A stretch of 64,000 nucleotides of DNA from Batkoa obscura (GCA_030770535.1 JASVEC010000001.1:1550001-1614000); one strand, 5' to 3'; counted from the stretch's first letter, positions 47,903 through 59,023 are shown. The notes: generated by a model from the sequence alone, not told the origin. Made by a program: numbers and translations.

Positions 47903-48598
47903 TTATATTCTATACTTGTAATTTCTTTGACTAATAGAGTCAATTGGGGAATTTAAAACATCACTTTTATTATAAAATGATGATGTAGGGGAAGCAATAG
48001 ATAGTGCAGAAGATGTTGAACATTGAGTTAAAGCGGAGCCTTTTAATATTTTCTCAATTCCTGGACTAACTCTTTCATGTACTTTGTTTGTTTTTCTAAA
48101 TGCTGATCTTTTATTTTGGAACCAGATCTGGACTGAACGTTCAGTCATGTTTAACTCGTCAGCAAGTCTCATACGTGTTGATGTGGTAGGGAAAAAATTG
48201 GATTTGAATACGTCTTCTAAAAGTTGTCTTTGTTCTGGGGCTGCTTTCTTTCTTCTAGGAATTGTAGTATTAATGCTTTTAGACTTAGCTCTTCTAGGCG
48301 ACTTAACCAGGTAACCTATAATCGAGTTCTTAGTGTATGAGGTAGAGGTGTTATCACCGTAATTTTCATCAAGGCCGTCTGTATTTAATAGACCTAATTC
48401 ACCAATAGAAGGAAGTGAGACACTAGTAGAAAAGGCCCTATGGTTGTGGCTTGGAGGAGCATAATTGCTCAAAGGAATATAACTATTTTCAAAAGTGTTG
48501 ATATCAGATAAACTATTGCTATTTAAAGAGGGAAGATCATGACTGAAGTTTGGCATGTAAAGGGTTTGGGTATCAGTGATAGAATAACTTTGATACAT
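47903..48598 (-). CDS. homeodomain transcription factor HD6
   Basis: Predicted nuclear DNA-binding protein of 231 residues, the longest of the seven. The homeodomain is internal (about 113-172) with entry IPRRKKAA; helix 3 has Trp159, Phe160, Gln161, Asn162 and Arg164. LPSIGEL (62-68) is the shared motif. The N-terminal 60 residues are rich in Ser, Asn and Tyr. About 60 residues follow the homeodomain, Ser/Thr-rich, which most of the others lack. A TATATAAAG box lies about 65 bp before the ATG. Single exon. Confidence 0.93.
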   Translation of the reverse strand: MYQSYSITDTQTLYMPNFSHDLPSLNSNSLSDINTFENSYIPLSNYAPPSHNHRAFSTSVSLPSIGELGLLNTDGLDENYGDNTSTSYTKNSIIGYLVKSPRRAKSKSINTTIPRRKKAAPEQRQLLEDVFKSNFFPTTSTRMRLADELNMTERSVQIWFQNKRSAFRKTNKVHERVSPGIEKILKGSALTQCSTSSALSIASPTSSFYNKSDVLNSPIDSISQRNYKYRI

Positions 48599-48660
48599 TC
48601 TAAAATTTTAAGATTTAGAAATGAAAAATAAGAATAAGAAATTAAATCTAATCATTAAGG

Positions 48661-48672
48661 CTTTATATACCC
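48661..48672 (-). promoter_or_regulatory. TATA box of HD6
   Basis: The minus strand reads GGGTATATAAAG about 65 bp before the HD6 ATG. Confidence 0.55.
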
Positions 48673-48939
48673 TAATTTTCACTAATTTAAAATCAAAGCA
48701 TTAAGTTCAATATATCAAACCATATAAAAAAGGAATACTATTTCAATTTTCAATTAATGCAAGGTTTATTCGCTAAAACTGGTTACAAAGTTTTATATAA
48801 AAAATAAAGCAAATTAAACGTTATGAAACTTCGTTTTAATAAAAATTAGCTGAGTCTAAAATAGTTTATGCTTCTGTGACTAATCATTCAATTTTATAGT
48901 TAAAACTATTTTTAATTAAAAGTCCAGAATAAGTTACTA

Positions 48940-49056
48940 CTAACTTATTTTAAACGTGGATTGAGTATTTTTTATATTTTCTGAATTTAACCTCAGGATT
49001 TTCTATTTTTGTATTAGCAAAAGCAAAATAGAAATGCCCAATCTACCTTTAAAGTA
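48940..49056. mobile_element. MITE-C copy 2
   Basis: Left end contains AACGTGGATTGAGTATTTTT; the right end, reversed, contains GGTAGATTGGGCATTTCT. It matches the copy at 19735-19857 at both ends; the middle is diverged. Confidence 0.5.
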
Positions 49057-49814
49057 TCAGAAATATCAATTAAAATATAATTAAGGCAAAAACTACAAAA
49101 AATAATTCCTAGTCCCAGGATTTGATAAAATTAATACCAATATTATATTTGTAATTGCCAAAGATTAGAATATAGAAAAATGTACAAAAATAGTAATCTC
49201 ATAAAAACCATGTGGAGCTTTATTTCAAATAACAAAGTAGAACACAAGGTAGCTGTAATCTTTGCGGTTACCAAATATACATTATTAATATAGCTATTAA
49301 AAATAAACATACATAACAAAACATCTGGTAGACCTGAATATACATTAAGTGTATAGCTTTAAGTAGAATCTTATTATTTAATAAGTATATATTTAACTTA
49401 TTAAAGCTATTGAGTTTTATTTCAGGTAACTTTAAGGGAGATAATTTAATATATTAAATATAAATTGCTAAACTCAATAATAATTCATATTTTATTAAGA
49501 ATAGATTTTATAATTCTTATGGCAATTTGAAATTATTAATTTTCTATATCAAACAAATTTAAAAAATGTCACAGTAGATTTTGTGTAAGGCTACTTCATT
49601 AGTAATAAAGCAAAATTAATATAAACTGTAACTATTGCTATCTTATCGATTCTGTATTAAATATCGTGCATGCTTTTAATAAAAAACTAATTTATAGATG
49701 AGAACAAAACCATCAAGTTTTACTTAATCTTGAATTATCATAAAATAAAATAACTTTAATATTATAATTACATTATTAATATATTACTGAGTTAATAGAT
49801 AGCTGAGTGGGAGG

Positions 49815-50273
49815 TGTGAAGTATTGCTTCATCAGCTCCATAATTGATTATCACATAATAATCACTTAGCTTGTTTACAAAACTAGTTATAGCCTTGTAT
49901 TCAATTTGACCGTGATTCATGTGGTACAATCAACTCAGAGTTCCTTGCTTTGATTTGCTGTGAGAATTTCTAACTTAACATTGCAAAGAATATAAAAGAG
50001 ATTCTTCAACATGATAGCTCGAGGCTTTTTAACTGAATTATTCCCTGATATCGTACTATTAATAAAGCCACTAAGTCTTTCTGACAACGTCTTACGTAGA
50101 TTTTACAGTAGTATTGTCTATTCTATTTGTTTTACATAGTTCGTAACTTATTACGTATTATTCTTATTCATTTAAGTCTATCTTAGTTATATAAACTAAG
50201 ACCGTTCGACTCAAGGCAAGTTAATCAAGCAAGAACTGCTTTTAACTCCTACCACTGATTACCAACTTTCACA
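49815..50273 (+). mobile_element. solo-LTR-like fossil L9
   Basis: 459 bp, TGTGAAGTATTGC to TTTCACA. It is a mosaic: 5' block of L2/L3 and a shortened middle block of the L1 type. No 4-bp duplication; instead the flanks GAGTGGGAG and CTTCCACTC are inverted copies of each other. Confidence 0.65.
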
Positions 50274-50764
50274 CTTCCACTCTTTAACTTTCTTCCACTT
50301 TAAATACATTAACTTCTATAACTTTTACATAGAACAAAAGCACGAAAGTTAAAGACATTTAGTTGTTTAACAGTGAGGCTATCATATAATTTAAATTTGT
50401 ATTTAACATTTAACATTTAACATTTTGGCTGATATAAGCAAAAAGCTGTATATTAATAGAAAATTTATCTTTTACCTTTAAATAATTTTTTTTTAAAGCT
50501 TTAAAACAAATTAGAATTCAGATATACTATTTTTTAAAGTTTAGTTTAAAAGTCTTACTATTAAAAGCTAACTTTCTACTTGTAGATCGTGGTTTTTTAT
50601 AGAAAACATATAAAGAACACATTAATTAAGTAAAAAATTATAAAATTATTATAAAAAATAAAAATAAATTGCTAGATTAAATCAATTAGAACGTTTTAGT
50701 TTTTTGATGATAAATTAAATTTGAATAGTATAAAAAAATTTATTAGATAATATAATAATTTTAA

Positions 50765-50842
50765 GCTTTAGGCTATTTATTAATATTTATTTAATATAGC
50801 TAAAGAACAATTTTATAAGTGGCTTGATAAATAGCCTAAAGC
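50765..50842. repeat. 15-bp stem hairpin
   Basis: GCTTTAGGCTATTTA at 50765-50779 is exactly inverted at 50828-50842, with a 48-base AT-rich loop. It may be a small MITE remnant or a transcribed hairpin. Confidence 0.5.
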
Positions 50843-51482
50843 CTGGAAATTATTCATTTTTAATAATATCATTTTTGGTACTATTTAGGTTATAAATAAT
50901 AATATAAAATATTTAAAGAATTTTGGCATTACTATGTGAATTCATAAATAGTCAAAAAATAAATAAATGATAATGGCAAGGTTATTGGTTACAACGGTAA
51001 TTTTAATTATTCAGTTTCTTATACAAAATATTTATTGATTAAAATTTATTTTATTTAAGGATGTAGTATTTCTAATAATACTTTTTTTTATTGCGAATAT
51101 ATACTCCTGGCAGTTTTTAAAAAATGTTGCAGCTATTTACAAAGTCCTTAATCCAAATTTTGACCAATAAAAGGTGGATTGATCAAAATATCTTTTATCC
51201 TAAAAAAACAAAAAGTGGAAAAAGCTTATCTCTCATCAACTTTGGCTTCATTGAATTGTTTTACTCTAGCTTTCTTATAATATTTAATTAAATAAAACGC
51301 TACCCTTTTCAGCTAAGGACCAAAGATAATTATAATAAAAAATCGATACCTCAATAAGTTTAACCCGTTGCTTTTTGAAATCAAAACCATTCAAGGGGAA
51401 ATGTAATGAACCATAAATTTGTTAGAGGTTGATATAAAACAATGATTTTTTCTTGAAAGATCTTATTGCATATATAATAACA

Positions 51483-51493
51483 TATATATAAAG
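51483..51493 (+). promoter_or_regulatory. TATA box of the membrane-protein gene
   Basis: TATATATAAAG lies 35-45 bp before the ATG at 51528, like the boxes of the homeobox genes. Confidence 0.5.
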
Positions 51494-51527
51494 ATAATCT
51501 GGAAAATTTCAAATAGAAAATTTATAT

Positions 51528-52220
51528 ATGGATTCCACTACTTTAAATAAGGCTTATGATTCATCTAATTACTTTGAAATATATCGCTTAATAGTTGCTT
51601 TTTTATTTATTGTAATTGGATTATTTATCTTGATAATGGTAAGACGAAGAGATATCACAAAATTTATCTATTTCATTAGTACATTTTTATTACTTTATTA
51701 TGCTATAAATCAACTATACTCCATGATAGTATATCTGGCTGATTTTGAGATATCCTCAAGCACTGATAATTATCTTTTGATTCCATTCTCAATTATTCCC
51801 TTACTTTTTGCATTACTTGCACTGCATAAGCAAAGCTTTGGCTATCATTCAACAGCTGGATTAGCTGGATCCTTAATTTGGAGTTTGTTTTCGGTATTTT
51901 TAACAGCAAATGCAAAATACTTCAAATTTATTATAAGCTTTCCATTTATTATCATGGGACTTATTTATTTCACTTACCATAATAGTAAAAGTGTTTTTAA
52001 TATATTAAGTTATTGGATTGGAACTTGTTTGTTAATTCAAGGCATTCAAGATGTTTTACTTATTTCTATTTTCCTAGCTGGTAAATTGGACATTTTAGAT
52101 ATTGTCACTTTGGTATGTCACATTTCAACTATTTTTATAAAAATTAGTCTGTTTGCTTATATTGATATAAAGATAAAGCTAATGGAACTTACAAGTAAAA
52201 ACAATCAGGCCATTAATTAG
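51528..52220 (+). CDS. seven-helix membrane protein of unknown family
   Basis: I do not recognise this protein. It is 230 residues, single exon, with seven hydrophobic segments at about 20-40, 46-72, 83-101, 111-129, 134-152, 158-188 and 191-213. The N-terminus (about 18 residues, no signal peptide) and the C-terminal tail (about 18 residues) are short; the basic MVRRRD after helix 1 suggests that loop faces the cytosol. The arrangement resembles small fungal seven-helix proteins, but no retinal-binding lysine motif or GPCR signature stands out. A TATA box is close upstream. It lies between HD6 and HD7. Receptor or transporter roles are guesses. Confidence 0.78.
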   Translation: MDSTTLNKAYDSSNYFEIYRLIVAFLFIVIGLFILIMVRRRDITKFIYFISTFLLLYYAINQLYSMIVYLADFEISSSTDNYLLIPFSIIPLLFALLALHKQSFGYHSTAGLAGSLIWSLFSVFLTANAKYFKFIISFPFIIMGLIYFTYHNSKSVFNILSYWIGTCLLIQGIQDVLLISIFLAGKLDILDIVTLVCHISTIFIKISLFAYIDIKIKLMELTSKNNQAIN

Positions 52221-52420
52221 TTCAACATCTTTTTATCCGAACTTATTTGATATTATTAACAAATAGGCTCCCATAAGGCTAAAAGGTTTTATCTCTATCT
52301 CTTTATTTAACTAATTTTTAACTCAAATCATCAATAAATCATTTAGATGTATAAATTTTATTTAGTTTTTACTATTTGGCTGTAAACACATTTAATTATT
52401 GTTTGTTTTCTAATTGAACA

Positions 52421-52524
52421 TATGGGGGTGTTTTTTGGTTTCATTATTTTTTCCATTTTTAAGCGCTATTTAAGTGGAAAAGCTATTAATAAAATTATTA
52501 AACAAAAAAATACATACCCATATA
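52421..52524 (+). mobile_element. MITE-A copy A17
   Basis: Complete copy, TATGGGGGTGT to ACATACCCATA. It lies 200 bp downstream of the membrane-protein gene. Confidence 0.75.
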
Positions 52525-52689
52525 TGACAGTGACTCTGAGTGTTTTATAAAGGATTCTTTAAGTTAACAAAATGGCAGGTATTGGATAAAAAGATGTCTT
52601 TTTAACACTAACAAATGCCACCTTTTGCCCTTAACTAAACTATAATAATAACCATTAGCTTAATATAAACAACGCTAAATATGTACTAT

Positions 52690-52990
52690 TTTAGATTTAA
52701 TACTATCCTTAACATCGAGTTTTCATTTGTTAATAACCGCTACTATAAAGATAATCCGCTTAAGAATGGCCATTAGGATTATTGACATCAATTTACGGGT
52801 CATTATTAGGATAGTAAAAAGCAGATTGGAAATTGCACTTATTAAGTTTTAGAGGCTCTTTATTTCTTAAGCTTTCATAATCTTGTTAAGGTACTCAGCA
52901 TTGTAATATTGGTTTTCAGCATTCAGGTTCTTTTAATTTTCAGTGACCCTTTTACCATTAATTACTCAAGTAGCAATAGAATTTAAAACT
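52690..52990 (-). pseudogene. decayed copy of a secreted-protein-like frame
   Basis: On the minus strand, pieces such as NKCNFQSAFYYPNNDP and VINGKR line up with NKCDNQFSFLLSNSHS and VISNKR in the frame at 56235-56640. It is heavily decayed with several breaks. The family is not recognised. Confidence 0.45.
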
Positions 52991-53582
52991 CTAATATCTT
53001 AATTTTTATAATGTATAAGCATAATTCCTATTTAAAAAAACATATGACATTTTATGAAACTTTCAACAGAAATAACTTTATAATAAGTTGGAGTTTTAAA
53101 ATTTTTAAGGTTTTTAAAGATATATATATAATAATAAAGCATATGAAAGTTCCTAGCATTTTTAATTTTTGAAAAAAAATAGTTGTAATTAACTTGTTAT
53201 TTCCAAATAATTTAGCAAATTTAAGAACTTTAAACTTGAAATTCTAAACATTTGAAATATTATTTCAAATGCTTTAATAATATTAAATATAAATAAACAA
53301 AATAAAAAATAAAAAATAAAAGTAAAAAAAGGTATAAAAAAGTAAAAATAACATAAAAATAACATAAAAAATTAATTGAATAAATAAAAAAAAGTACTTG
53401 AATTTAAATACTTGCTTTTAAAACTATAACACTTTTTTGTTAAGTTTATTATAGAATTTTAGCTAAAGTAGAAATAAAAGTAAATCTTAACTTATTAAAG
53501 TTAGGTTTAAAGTTAAAAAAGTTAAAGTCAAAGTTAGAAATATTTAAATTAAAGTTAAAAATATCAAAATCAAAGTTATAAT

Positions 53583-53685
53583 TAGTGGATGTTTTTTCGG
53601 TTTCATTACTTTTTCCACTTTTTTAAGCGCTATTTAGTGGAAGGATTGTTTAAAATTCTTAAACAAAAAAATACATCCCCATTAT
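53583..53685 (+). mobile_element. MITE-A copy A18
   Basis: Starts TAGTGGATGT and ends ACATCCCCATTA. It has the same orientation as A17. Confidence 0.7.
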
Positions 53686-54047
53686 AATAATTAAAATTAG
53701 TTTTATTTTAAAAATGTAATTGAAAATTATTTAATACGTTTATATTTTTAAAGCCTGAAATCTAAATTAAACTTTAAACTTAATTATAAATTTAATAAAA
53801 AGATAGTTTTAATAAATTTTATTTTTAGTTTATATAAAAATTTAAAATATTAAAAAAAGTATATATATAAAAGTAAGAATAAAAATAAAAATAAAGCTTT
53901 AAAAAGTAATGATATAGAATTTAATTAAATTTTATAATTTAGTTATAATTTGGTTATAATTTTAAAAAAAATCAAAATAAATAATTTAATATTAGCTTTT
54001 TTATTATTATTAATATTATTAATATTATTAATTATTATATAAAGGTG

Positions 54048-54507
54048 TGTGAAAGTTAGTAATCAGTCGTTGGAGTCAAAAGCAGTTCTTGCTTGATTAA
54101 CTTGCCTTGAGTTGAACGGTCTTAGTTTATATAACTAAGATAGACTTAAATTAGTAAGAATAGTGCGCAATAAGCTACGAACTATGTGAAACAAATATAA
54201 TAGAAGACATCACTGTAAAATCTACGTAAAATAGTACAAGGCTTAGTGGCTTTATTAATAGTACGATATCAGGGAATAATTCAGTTAAAAAGCCTCGAGC
54301 TATCATGTTGAAGAATCTCTTTTATACTCCAACAAGTATGGATATCAAAACGAGAAGATAATATTGTTTGCAATATGAAGTTATAAATTCTCGCAGCAAA
54401 TCAAAATAAGGGACTCTGACTTGATTGTGTTTGAACTTGAGAACACAGCAACTTAAGTGATTGTTGCGTTATAATCAATCCGAGAGCTGATAAAGCAATA
54501 TTTCACA
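54048..54507 (-). mobile_element. solo-LTR-like fossil L10
   Basis: 460 bp between exact 4-bp duplications GGTG. It is inserted into a MITE-A copy (A19): TATAAAGGTG lies to the left and GGTGTTTTTTTTGG to the right. It is therefore younger than that MITE insertion. Confidence 0.78.
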
Positions 54508-54605
54508 GGTGTTTTTTTTGGTTTCATCGTTTTTTCCATCTTTTAAGCGCTATTTGAGTGGAAAATTTGGTAGTAAAATTCTTAAACACAAAAATACCTC
54601 CCCAG
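54508..54605 (+). mobile_element. MITE-A copy A19, split by L10
   Basis: The main part is here; its first ten or so bases are at 54037-54047. It shares the private variant GGAAAATTTGGTAGTAA with A20. Confidence 0.72.
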
Positions 54606-54654
54606 ATTGTTATTTGAAAAGAAAAAAATTTATATAGTATTAAAATATAAACAT

Positions 54655-54757
54655 AAATATATATTTTTGTATTTAAGAATCTTACTACCAAATTTTCCAC
54701 TCAAATAGCGTTTAAAAGATAGAAAAAGTGATAAAGCTAAAAGAAACACTTTTATAA
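54655..54757 (-). mobile_element. MITE-A copy A20
   Basis: Inverted copy 50 bp from A19. It carries the same private variant around TTACTACCAAATTTTCC, so A19 and A20 arose from each other or were gene-converted. Confidence 0.68.
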
Positions 54758-55763
54758 ATTATTGTAACTTTTAATTTAATAATTTTTTTTACTTTCTGTT
54801 TTATTTATTTTAATATAAAAAAGCTTAATAATTATTTAACTGGTAAATATACTAGTTTTTTAATCTAGAATTTATTTGATATTTTTTTAATCAAAAAAAT
54901 AAAATATTATATTTTTATTATCAGTATTTTATTTACTATTATTAAGCTGTCTATTATATTAAACATAATTTTAAAAAAACTTCTAACATAATATGCTATT
55001 AAATTACATCAAATTTTATTCGTTAATTTAAAAAGTTTAAAATATTATACTTAGTTTTATTTTATTAACTAGTAAATTTAATACTTATAATATCATCTGG
55101 TTAATATTTAATATTTTGATTGTTTTTATAAAGATTGCTTTATATTAAAAGTCAAAATAATAAGCCAGTCTATAATTTAACTGATTTTTTTTAAATCTGA
55201 ATTTATCTAATAAACATTAATAAAACAATTGATAAAACTTTAATAATTTTTAATATCTTTATTTTTTTTAATAAATTTCAAATTTCTTGCAATTAATAAA
55301 GCATATAAATGTATAAGCTTTTAAGGTTTTTAATTATATATTTATAAACACATTCCACTATCATTCTATTTACTCATTACAAAATAATGATAGTAAAGGT
55401 ATGTGTTTAAAAATAATACTATAAAATAATAATAATAATTAATTATAGATATGATAAAGTATATTGAAAAAAGAGACTATTACTAAAAAACTTTAAAAAT
55501 AGGCTTCATCCAACTTATTTTATTTCATTTCTCTAAAAAAAATTTAATTTATTACCCATAAATTTCACTATGCTGAGATTTTCAAAAAAGGCCTCATTTA
55601 TAAAAGCCCAACATTAATACTAGATAAAAGATAGTAATAATCTATTTTTAATAATAACAAGGAACAATGCTTTCTGTTTAACTAAAATCAAAAAGAATTG
55701 CTAGTTTAATTACAGCTATGATTTTAATATAAATTATTTTACTTATTAGTATACCTTTGAAGT

Positions 55764-56183
55764 TGTGAAAGTTGATACTCAGTGGTCGGAGTTAAAAGCT
55801 ACTCTTGCTTAATTAACTTGCCTTGAGTCGAACGGTCTTAGTTTATATAACTAAGATAGACTTAATACTATAAAATCTATGTAAGATATCGTCAGAAAGA
55901 CTTAGTGACTTTATTAATGATACGTTATCAGGGAGTAATCCAATCAAAAAGCCTCGAGCTAGTATGTTGAAGAATCTCTTTTATACTCCAACTGGGTGGG
56001 TATATATAAGGAACATTATAACAGTTATTCCTTATTATAGTTGGCAAGTATGGACATTAAAACGTGGGCAATAAGTTCTTCGTGATCAGGTGGTAGCAAT
56101 TCTCACAACAAATCTATATAAGGAACTCTGAATTGATTATCATATTATAATCAATCCTAGAGCTAATGAACCGATATTTTACA
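55764..56183 (-). mobile_element. solo-LTR-like fossil L11
   Basis: 420 bp between exact 4-bp duplications AAGT. It is a close relative of L8. It abuts the decayed secreted-protein-like frame at 56235. Confidence 0.73.
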
Positions 56184-56234
56184 AAGTCCATCTTTTAAAA
56201 AAAATCAATAGCTTTTGACGTAAAGATGATTGAC

Positions 56235-56640
56235 TTAAAGTAGGCCACTTAAATAATTAGGTTCAATTTGAGAGTGACTATTGGATAATAAGAAGCTAAA
56301 TTGATTATCACACTTATTAAACTTTGAGAACTCACCATTTTTTCTAGCTTTTACAGTCTTACTGAAATCTGCAACAGCATAACGTTGGCCTTTGGTATTT
56401 GGATTCGTTTGTTTTTCATAGAACCTTTTATTGCTAATCACTCAAGTCCCGATGGCTTTAGTATACTTATAGCTTGAGTTTCCATAATACTCTCTTCTAT
56501 AATTAGCACATAGCTTACCATAAAGGCTTTTAGTGGAATTTGAGGTAATATGTATATTAAGTTTTGTAAATTTTGGCTTAATTTTAGCATCAGTGCTAGA
56601 ATTAGGATAAGGTAAGGTAGAGTTTGCCAAAGCAGTAATT
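56235..56640 (-). pseudogene. decayed secreted-protein-like frame
   Basis: The minus strand reads a likely secretion signal end (TITTLITALA), a Ser/Thr/Asn/Pro stretch, SLYGKLCANY, then VISNKRFYEK, GQRYAVADF and FNKCDNQFSF. I do not recognise the family. The frame is broken in at least one place and has no clear start codon, so it looks dead; an unrecognised intron is the alternative. A more decayed copy is at 52690-52990. Confidence 0.45.
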
Positions 56641-57155
56641 AAAGTAGTGATAGTAAAAGATCTCTATGTTACTCAAGGGCTTTATTTTTTTACTTTTATA
56701 GTCAGGATGTTCTTCTATTTAATAAATGAAATAATGATTTTAAAATCATTGCTCTATTTAACATTATTCCAGAATTTAGCTAGTTGTCAAACAGATGTAA
56801 CTTTGACATATTAAATAATCTAATAATTTACAGTTTAATAAGATGTTATGATCTATAAGTCATTACTGTATCCAATGTAGATTATGGTGATAATAACCAA
56901 ATAAATTGAACATTACAAAGGTAACTACCAGATTTAAATTAAAAGCTAAAAATAAAACATAATATTAAGTAGTCTAGAAGTACGATAAGTGGTATATCTA
57001 CTACACTTTTAAGACACATTATGGCTAAAAAATAAAAATATAGCTGAAACTTAAAAAGATGAGCCTTAACTTAGTACGTTTAAAAAAAATCTTAGTCCCA
57101 ATAAGGCCAAGTGTGTTTTTATTAAATAAAAAAGTGAATTGGGGGAGTTTTAACA

Positions 57156-57262
57156 AATGAGGATGTTTTTTTTGGTTCCATCACTTTTTCCATTTTTTTA
57201 AGCGCTATTTGAGCGGAAAGGTTATTAGTAAAATTCTTAAATAAAAAAATACATCCCCAAAT
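57156..57262 (+). mobile_element. MITE-A copy A21
   Basis: About 107 bp, TGAGGATGT to ACATCCCCAAA, with the core AAGCGCTATTTGAGCGG intact; it lies outside the hyper-AT island. Confidence 0.72.
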
Positions 57263-59007
57263 CAAGTAAGCATTAATGCCGTGGTTTGACATATTGACGA
57301 GAAATAGACATTTTTAAAAGGGCATTATTAGAGTATCTAATTAGCGAAAGTAGCAATATATTAAATGACATTATATATATCAATAATTTTAAAGAGCAAT
57401 ATCTTAATAATGATAGTAATGAGTTCCAGCTCTTGTTCAAAGATACACTAATTTTATTCTTTTAAAAAACTTAGGTAAGTAATAATTCAACCATTAGTTT
57501 TAGTCGCTATTATTGAAATTATTGAAATGAAATTACGGTCTAATGATATCTTAAATTCCTTGAATAAATGATTATAAAAAAATACATAACTAACAAGATG
57601 CAATTAAATTTTAGCAACACTTAATCCAAATAAGCTAGCATTGTTCCACTGTTTAGGCATACTATTAATTTATTTTAATAAAAAATCAACAAAAGTTCTA
57701 AATTTTTACGATTTCTCCCAGAATAAAATATAAATACAATGCTTGCCAGCAAAGCTTTTTAAGTTGTGTATAAGATTATGTAAATGTTCACTAGATTTTA
57801 ATTCAAGGTAATCTAAACTTAGTGAGATTACATCAAAAGTTTCCTTGTAGTCGTAAAAAAAGATTGATAATTGTTAAACCATTTTTAAGGTAATACGGGT
57901 AGTATATGATTTACTTTGTAAACAAGATTAAGGGTATTTGATACTATAATTTAAAGTTAAAGTTTCACTTTAAAAGTCAAAGAGAGATATACATCAGGTA
58001 CATTATAAAGTATGCCAAATATCTTTCTAGTATTCCGCTTAAAGTGGTGGTTACTTAAAAAAAGGTGAATTTTTTTTAATTAAACCTTAGTTTTAAATGG
58101 ACTTTTATTGAGGGTTTGTTAATTCAAACATTGTACTTTTTATAAAATATAAAATATAAAACATCAAAATTAGTATTAATTTTTAAAAATATATAAAGTG
58201 ATTACATAGTTTGATAAAAATCGGCTGTTTTTTGTTTACAGCAATATACTCATTGTATAATAGGTCAAAAGCAGTGATAAAGTGATGATTGTTGACAAAA
58301 TTATTGATGTATTGATTATAAAGTCTAGATTTATGATTATGTAATTAAAAATATCCTCAAAATTCAAAATTAATTACAAAAATTAATATAGAACCAACAT
58401 AAAAATCTAGATTTTAATATTACAATACTTTTTAATGATAAACTCTTCCACTTCTTAACGATTAAATAGAGTAGTATTTGAATTTTCATAGATGAGATCA
58501 TATTAAAAAACAAGCAGATGCGTTTAGTTTAACATGACTTAACTAAGTAATTTTATACTTTATTTAACTAAATCTTTTTCAAAAAAAATTATATCATCTT
58601 GCATATTTTAATATTCCAAATATTTTACAATCTTTTGCTTTAATATTAAATAAAATTGATGAAATAATAATATCATTGCAACGTGATTTTAACTAACAAA
58701 GGTCAAATGGAATTTGTGAAAAAATATATAAATCTACTTGTTTGCTACCCTCAACGATTTAGGGTAATGAAACCAAGCATTATAGAAATTTATTAAAAAT
58801 TTTGGAACTTAAAAAAAGACGGCTAAAAAGGATATTATAATACTAACTAACAAATTCATTCATTTAGCTAAATAAAAATAGAACATTTATTTGAAATTCA
58901 ATTTATAATTTATTCAATACTACCTTTTTTTTTCTCCACTTTTAAATAAACTCAATCTAGACTCTCCCTTTTCTAAAATCAACATTGAGATTTATAACCG
59001 ATCCGAG

Positions 59008-59023
59008 TATAAAAGTATATAAG
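59008..59023 (+). promoter_or_regulatory. TATA boxes of HD7
   Basis: TATAAAAGTATATAAG contains two overlapping TATA elements, about 150 bp before the ATG at 59169, and shares AAAAGTATATAAG with HD1 and, nearly, HD4. Confidence 0.5.

Larger units (their letters stand above)
48599..51527. other. gene-free stretch between HD6 and membrane-protein gene
   Basis: About 2.9 kb between two divergent genes. It holds MITE-C copy 2, LTR fossil L9, a triple repeat of CATTTAA near 50402-50422 and the hairpin at 50765-50842. No gene is seen. Confidence 0.5.

Noticed and set aside
48084-48314. 76-residue frame antisense to HD6
   Set aside because: Mirrors the homeodomain-coding region and has no features of its own.
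55345-55400. Inverted repeat around AAACACATTCCACTATCAT
   Set aside because: Arms match imperfectly and are AT-rich; could be chance.
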